Assembly (NCBI GenBank): GCA_002348585.1
Contig: DEBO01000040.1
Coordinates: 1-11,114 of the forward strand
Direction of reading: 5' to 3'
Source: Alphaproteobacteria bacterium UBA2954
Lineage (GTDB): Bacteria; Pseudomonadota; Alphaproteobacteria; Puniceispirillales; Puniceispirillaceae
Length of the DNA stretch: 11,114 nucleotides
Of the stretch, positions 8,451 through 11,114 are shown one piece after another. How positions within the stretch are numbered: position 1 is the first letter of the stretch; every line of letters starts with the position of its first letter. The notes beneath the pieces were generated by a model. It ran no database searches. It was not told where the DNA came from and saw only the letters and a list, made by a program, of their open reading frames with translations. Position numbers and translations under genes: made by a program.

Positions 8451-9205
8451 CCTCACACCTTTCTTATCATTTGGTCGCTATACTATTATTGATGATGAAC
8501 TGGGCTTATCCTGTTCAGTCCAGCACATTGGTCGCTGATTTGGATTTGGACCAGGTTTCAATCACGATAGATTTTAATGGCGAAAGTCTGCTGTTGTTTG
8601 GAGCGGTCAGTGGAGGGACAGCAAGCGATATTATAGTGATATTCAAAGGCCCTGACGTGCCGCTAGCTTTGCGAAAAAAAGAACGGGCCAGCGGTATCTG
8701 GATGAACAGACAGACCATTGTTTGGCAAAACGCTCCTAGCTTTTATCATATTTTTTCCAACCGAACACTGGATAAAGTTTTGTCTAAAGATCAACAGATC
8801 AGGTTGCGCATTGGAGCTGAACATATAGGCCTACGCACTAGCGAGGCAATGTTGGACAAAGAAAAAGCAAGGGCGTGGCGGAGCGCGCTGACCAGAAACA
8901 TGACTGAACGTGGCTTGTGGAAGTTTGATGAGAGGAATGTATCCATTATACGGGGCGCCCTATTCCGCGCCCCTGTCTATCTGCCAGCAAATATTGTTCC
9001 TGGAGAATATGAGGTGCGGGTTTTGCATGTGCAGAAAAACCAATTGGTTGCAGAGGATACCACCTATATTTCAGTGGCCAAAACCGGTATCGGGGCGATG
9101 ATTTATGCCTTTGCACATGACTATTCCATTTTTTATGGGTTTTTTGCAGTTTGTTTTGCCGTCTTTGCGGGCTGGCTGGCTGCAGCTGCTTTTCGCAAAC
9201 AGTAA
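8447..9205 (+). CDS. TIGR02186 / Alph_Pro_TM family membrane-anchored protein
   Basis: This 252-residue protein has a signal peptide (about 1-26), a predicted periplasmic region, and a single C-terminal helix (226-247) followed by FRKQ. Family features include TLVADLDLDQVSI (27-39), SLLLFGAVSG (47-56), DIIVIFKGP (61-69), and the most characteristic stretch RKKERASGIWMNRQ (76-89). A late beta-rich part contains ALFRAPVYLPANIVPGEYEV (171-190). The family is nearly confined to Alphaproteobacteria and is known mainly as the neighbour of TSUP carriers. The 4-base overlap and GGAG 8 bases before the ATG fit co-translation. I infer a periplasmic accessory subunit for the carrier; no enzymatic motif is visible. 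Confidence 0.88.
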   Translation: MTSHLSYHLVAILLLMMNWAYPVQSSTLVADLDLDQVSITIDFNGESLLLFGAVSGGTASDIIVIFKGPDVPLALRKKERASGIWMNRQTIVWQNAPSFYHIFSNRTLDKVLSKDQQIRLRIGAEHIGLRTSEAMLDKEKARAWRSALTRNMTERGLWKFDERNVSIIRGALFRAPVYLPANIVPGEYEVRVLHVQKNQLVAEDTTYISVAKTGIGAMIYAFAHDYSIFYGFFAVCFAVFAGWLAAAAFRKQ

Positions 9206-9234
9206 TTTGAATAAATCTGCCCACGTAGCTATAT

Positions 9235-9266
9235 TTGAGCAAAATAAAATTGGCTTATGCTAGATA
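9235..9266 (+). promoter_or_regulatory. Weak candidate promoter for the universal stress protein gene
   Basis: TTGAGC (9235-9240) is followed by TATGCT (9256-9261; 15-base spacing) and by an extended -10-like TGCTAGATA (9258-9266). Either would start transcription around 9268-9275, just before the palindrome at 9284-9300. Spacing and match are imperfect. Confidence 0.25.
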
Positions 9267-9283
9267 GGCGAAGACAAAAGGAT

Positions 9284-9300
9284 ACACAGACAATCTGTGT
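9284..9300. repeat. Short palindrome in front of the universal stress protein gene
   Basis: ACACAGA (9284-9290) and TCTGTGT (9294-9300) are exact reverse complements around CAA. The element ends 8 bases before the GAGGA ribosome site and covers the GTG at 9297 that could otherwise be read as an upstream start. It could be an operator half-site pair or an mRNA hairpin near the ribosome site. The match is seen; the function is unknown. Confidence 0.4.
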
Positions 9301-9317
9301 CCATTACTGAGGAAAAG

Positions 9318-9809
9318 ATGGCTGCAAAATCAAAAAAACAAGTCGTAGACGCAAAATTCTTTTTGGTTCTAGTCGATGAGTCAGAAGAATTGCATCAGGC
9401 GTTGTATTATGCCTGTATTCGAGCCAAATCGGCAGGTCTACGCGTCGCCTTGCTTTATGTTATCGCGCCTGCTGAATTTGCCCATTGGGCTGGGGTGGGT
9501 GCGTTGATGCGTGAAGAGGCCCGCGATATGGCGGAAGAAAAAATGCGTGTACATGCAGATTATGTGCAGGAATTGACCGACCAGTCACCAATTATGCATA
9601 TCCGTGAAGGCAAGGTAGTCGAAGAGGTGATCAGCCTGATGAATGAGGAAGATAGCATAATCTCGCTCGTGCTGGGCGCAGATACCGAATCAGACAGTGC
9701 CGGGCCGGTGATCAGCTATCTGGCTGGGCGCGGGATTGGGCAATGCCGAGCCCCCGTAGTAATTGTTCCGGGGAATCTGAGTGATGAGCAAATAGATGTC
9801 CTGGTCTGA
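9318..9809 (+). CDS. Universal stress protein (UspA-like)
   Basis: This is a single-domain Usp fold of 163 residues, cytoplasmic. The first strand is KFFLVLVDESEELHQALYYA (13-32) and the second block LRVALLYVIAPAEF (41-54). A long acidic/basic helix (about 61-86) follows, then the strand SLVLGAD (116-122) and the end APVVIVPGNLSDEQIDVLV (145-163), which resembles alphaproteobacterial Usp proteins. The classical nucleotide motif G-x2-G-x9-G-[ST] is not met: after G120 the sequence runs ADTESDSAGPVIS without the second glycine, so ATP binding is doubtful. ATG 9318 is preferred over GTG 9297 because GAGGA (9309-9313) sits just upstream. It lies 112 bases after the TIGR02186 gene, so a separate promoter is possible. 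Confidence 0.88.
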   Translation: MAAKSKKQVVDAKFFLVLVDESEELHQALYYACIRAKSAGLRVALLYVIAPAEFAHWAGVGALMREEARDMAEEKMRVHADYVQELTDQSPIMHIREGKVVEEVISLMNEEDSIISLVLGADTESDSAGPVISYLAGRGIGQCRAPVVIVPGNLSDEQIDVLV

Positions 9810-9854
9810 CAGGCATTGGACAAAGACACAACCCTTGAAGATTTGGTCTGGCTG

Positions 9855-9893
9855 AACCATGTAATATTAAATATTAATTCGGCCGCCATGGTT
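9855..9893. repeat. Nested palindromes upstream of the cyclophilin gene
   Basis: AACCATG (9855-9861) and CATGGTT (9887-9893) are reverse complements. Between them TAATATT (9862-9868), A, AATATTA (9870-9876) forms a 15-bp AT-only palindrome. The AT-rich core could contain a -10 (TATTAA at 9865-9870, 16 bases after TTGGTC at 9843-9848). Part of this symmetry may be chance in AT-rich DNA. Confidence 0.35.
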
Positions 9894-9912
9894 TCTTATC
9901 GGAGGCTTTGTA

Positions 9913-10473
9913 ATGGGTTATGATGGGAAAGAGGTCATCGCGATGACGCGAAATTTGCGAAAGATCCGGTTAACTGTTCTATCTGCTTTTCTGGGAGCAT
10001 TTTTTTTTATGTCTGATAAATCATCTCAAGCTGCAGTAGTTATGCTAGAAACTACCAAAGGCCAGGTCGAAATTGAAATGAAACCAGAGCTTGCCCCTAA
10101 CCACGTAGCCCGTATTACAGAACTAGTCAAACAAGGTTTCTATGATGGTATTATTTTTCACCGTGTGATCCCAGGGTTCATGGCACAAACAGGTGATCCG
10201 ACAGGCACGGGCATGGGCGGATCAGGTAAAAATTTAAATGCTGAATTCACCGACTACGAGTACGTCGAAGGCACAGTCGGCATGGCTAGAGCCATGAACC
10301 CAAACAGCGCAGACAGTCAATTCTTTATTTGTTTTGAAGGCTGTGGCCATCTGACCGGCCAATATACCGTCTGGGGACAAGTTACGGATGGCATGGATGT
10401 GGTGCGCCAAATAAATGAAGGCCAGCCTCCAGCAGAACCTGACCAGATTGTCAGCGCCCGGATTAAAGATTAG
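9913..10473 (+). CDS. Exported cyclophilin-type peptidyl-prolyl cis-trans isomerase
   Basis: The 186-residue protein speeds proline isomerisation, probably in the periplasm. An N-terminal signal region (basic MTRNLRKIR at 11-19, hydrophobic 20-33, then SDKSSQA before AVVML) precedes the cyclophilin domain at about 42-186. Active-site blocks are FHRVIPGFMAQ (82-92), including Arg84, Phe89 and Gln92, and NSADSQFFICF (131-141). The position equivalent to the cyclosporin-contact Trp121 of human CypA appears to be His146, so drug binding should be weak, as in many bacterial forms. GGAGG (9901-9905) sits 7 bases before ATG 9913. ATG 9943, with GAGG at 9930-9933, would give a cleaner signal peptide and may be the real start. 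It faces the RarD-like gene across 11 bases. Confidence 0.93.
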   Translation: MGYDGKEVIAMTRNLRKIRLTVLSAFLGAFFFMSDKSSQAAVVMLETTKGQVEIEMKPELAPNHVARITELVKQGFYDGIIFHRVIPGFMAQTGDPTGTGMGGSGKNLNAEFTDYEYVEGTVGMARAMNPNSADSQFFICFEGCGHLTGQYTVWGQVTDGMDVVRQINEGQPPAEPDQIVSARIKD

Positions 10474-10477
10474 TTGG

Positions 10478-10497
10478 AAACCGGTCAAGGGCGGTTT
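10478..10497. terminator. Small stem at the convergent junction, possible shared terminator
   Basis: AAACCG (10478-10483) pairs with CGGTTT (10492-10497) around an 8-base loop. It straddles the 11-base gap between the cyclophilin stop and the RarD-like stop. The stem is short and no U-run follows on either strand, so this is a weak call made mainly from location. Confidence 0.22.
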
Positions 10498-11114
10498 GAT
10501 GCAAGCCATTTTGTTGGAAAAAATTGCAAAAGCAGCGCCAGCCAAATCAGCGTAAAAGCCGCCACATCTGCATTTGTAAAGGGTTCTGCAAAGACCAGGA
10601 GGCCCAGCAAGAGTTGCAGAGACGGATTTAAATAAAACAAAAAACCAGCTACAGATAACGGCAGATAACGGTTGCCAATATGGAATAACACCAGCGGCAC
10701 AGAGGTAATTATACCGGAGGTAAATGCCATTATGATACCATATGATGTCCCATCTAGGAAAAAGGAAGCACCAGCAGGCTTTCCTGTCAGGGTTAAGTAA
10801 CCGATCAGCGCCAGAGCTAATGGCGCGATCATCAGCAATTCTGTCACCATCGCCAAAAAGGGATCCATATCCAGGCGTTTGCGAATCAGCGCATAGAAAG
10901 CAAAGCTAGACCCAATAGCAAGCGCCACAAAGGGGAGCCCGTCCAGAAGGGTAGCTTTGAGGCCCACACCCGCGATCGCGCAGAACAAGGCCAACCAGCC
11001 TCGCCGACCAAGGCGTTCCCCGAGCACCAAAACACCAAGACCAATAGCCATTAGCGGATAAAGAAAATAGCCCAGAGCTGACTGAACCAACTGGTTGGTG
11101 TCAACAGCATACAA
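10485..11114 (-). CDS. RarD-like EamA/DMT-superfamily transporter, C-terminal part
   Basis: The reading frame is open to the right edge, so the N-terminal third or so of a roughly 290-300 residue protein lies outside the window. About 209 codons are visible. They start in the family segment that here reads YAVDTNQLVQSALGYFLYPL, corresponding to the W-A-V-N-x-G-x-V-x-E-x-S-L-G-Y-F region of RarD proteins. GVLVLGERL and LARS-like hydrophobic helices follow, with FAFYALIRKRL in the middle and GNRYLPLSVAGFLFYLNPSL near the end. This is an inner-membrane drug/metabolite-type permease of about ten helices. The substrate is not known; the chloramphenicol label of RarD is historical. The first in-window TTG is not proposed as a start. 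Confidence 0.88.
   Translation of the reverse strand: MYAVDTNQLVQSALGYFLYPLMAIGLGVLVLGERLGRRGWLALFCAIAGVGLKATLLDGLPFVALAIGSSFAFYALIRKRLDMDPFLAMVTELLMIAPLALALIGYLTLTGKPAGASFFLDGTSYGIIMAFTSGIITSVPLVLFHIGNRYLPLSVAGFLFYLNPSLQLLLGLLVFAEPFTNADVAAFTLIWLALLLQFFPTKWLASNRP

Noticed and set aside
8946..9242. Minus-strand open frame of about 98 codons
   Set aside because: It is antisense to the TIGR02186 gene, has no family character and no promoter or ribosome site.

Overview
The window looks like chromosomal core sequence from an aerobic alphaproteobacterium of moderate GC content. The evidence is separate petA, petB and petC genes for a bc1 complex, an oxygen-dependent HemF, and several families that are largely alphaproteobacterial (DUF6111, DUF1285, and the TIGR02186/Alph_Pro_TM membrane protein next to a TauE/SafE carrier). 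A marine lineage is only a guess from the composition and compact layout. There is no insertion sequence, phage gene, CRISPR array, rRNA or tRNA, and composition does not change visibly along the window.

Left edge (2-199, plus strand): the C-terminal end of the ribosome-associated ATPase YchF. It faces petC across a 279-bp non-coding gap that holds a perfect 10-bp hairpin.

Left and centre (479-7169, all minus strand, read right to left): DUF1285 protein, CoA-type Nudix hydrolase, DUF6111 membrane protein, CCA-adding enzyme (cca), hemF, then petA, petB and petC. Several junctions are tight: DUF6111/cca share 1 base, and cca/hemF and petB/petC each overlap by 4 bases (ATGA). A 238-bp gap upstream of petA carries an 11-bp perfect inverted repeat overlapping a TATAAT-like element, so the bc1 genes probably have their own regulated promoter. 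Functionally, HemF makes a heme precursor and petABC encode the heme and Fe-S subunits of the bc1 complex.

Right (7536-10473, plus strand): a TSUP-family carrier overlaps by 4 bases with the TIGR02186 membrane-anchored protein. These are followed by a universal stress protein and an exported cyclophilin-type peptidyl-prolyl isomerase. Small palindromes lie in front of the last two genes.

Right edge (10485-11114, minus strand): the C-terminal two thirds of a RarD-like EamA transporter, running off the window and converging on the cyclophilin gene with an 11-base gap.

Most of the window is conserved housekeeping. The least understood parts are the TSUP/TIGR02186 pair, the DUF6111 and DUF1285 proteins, and the dyad-symmetric element in front of petA.
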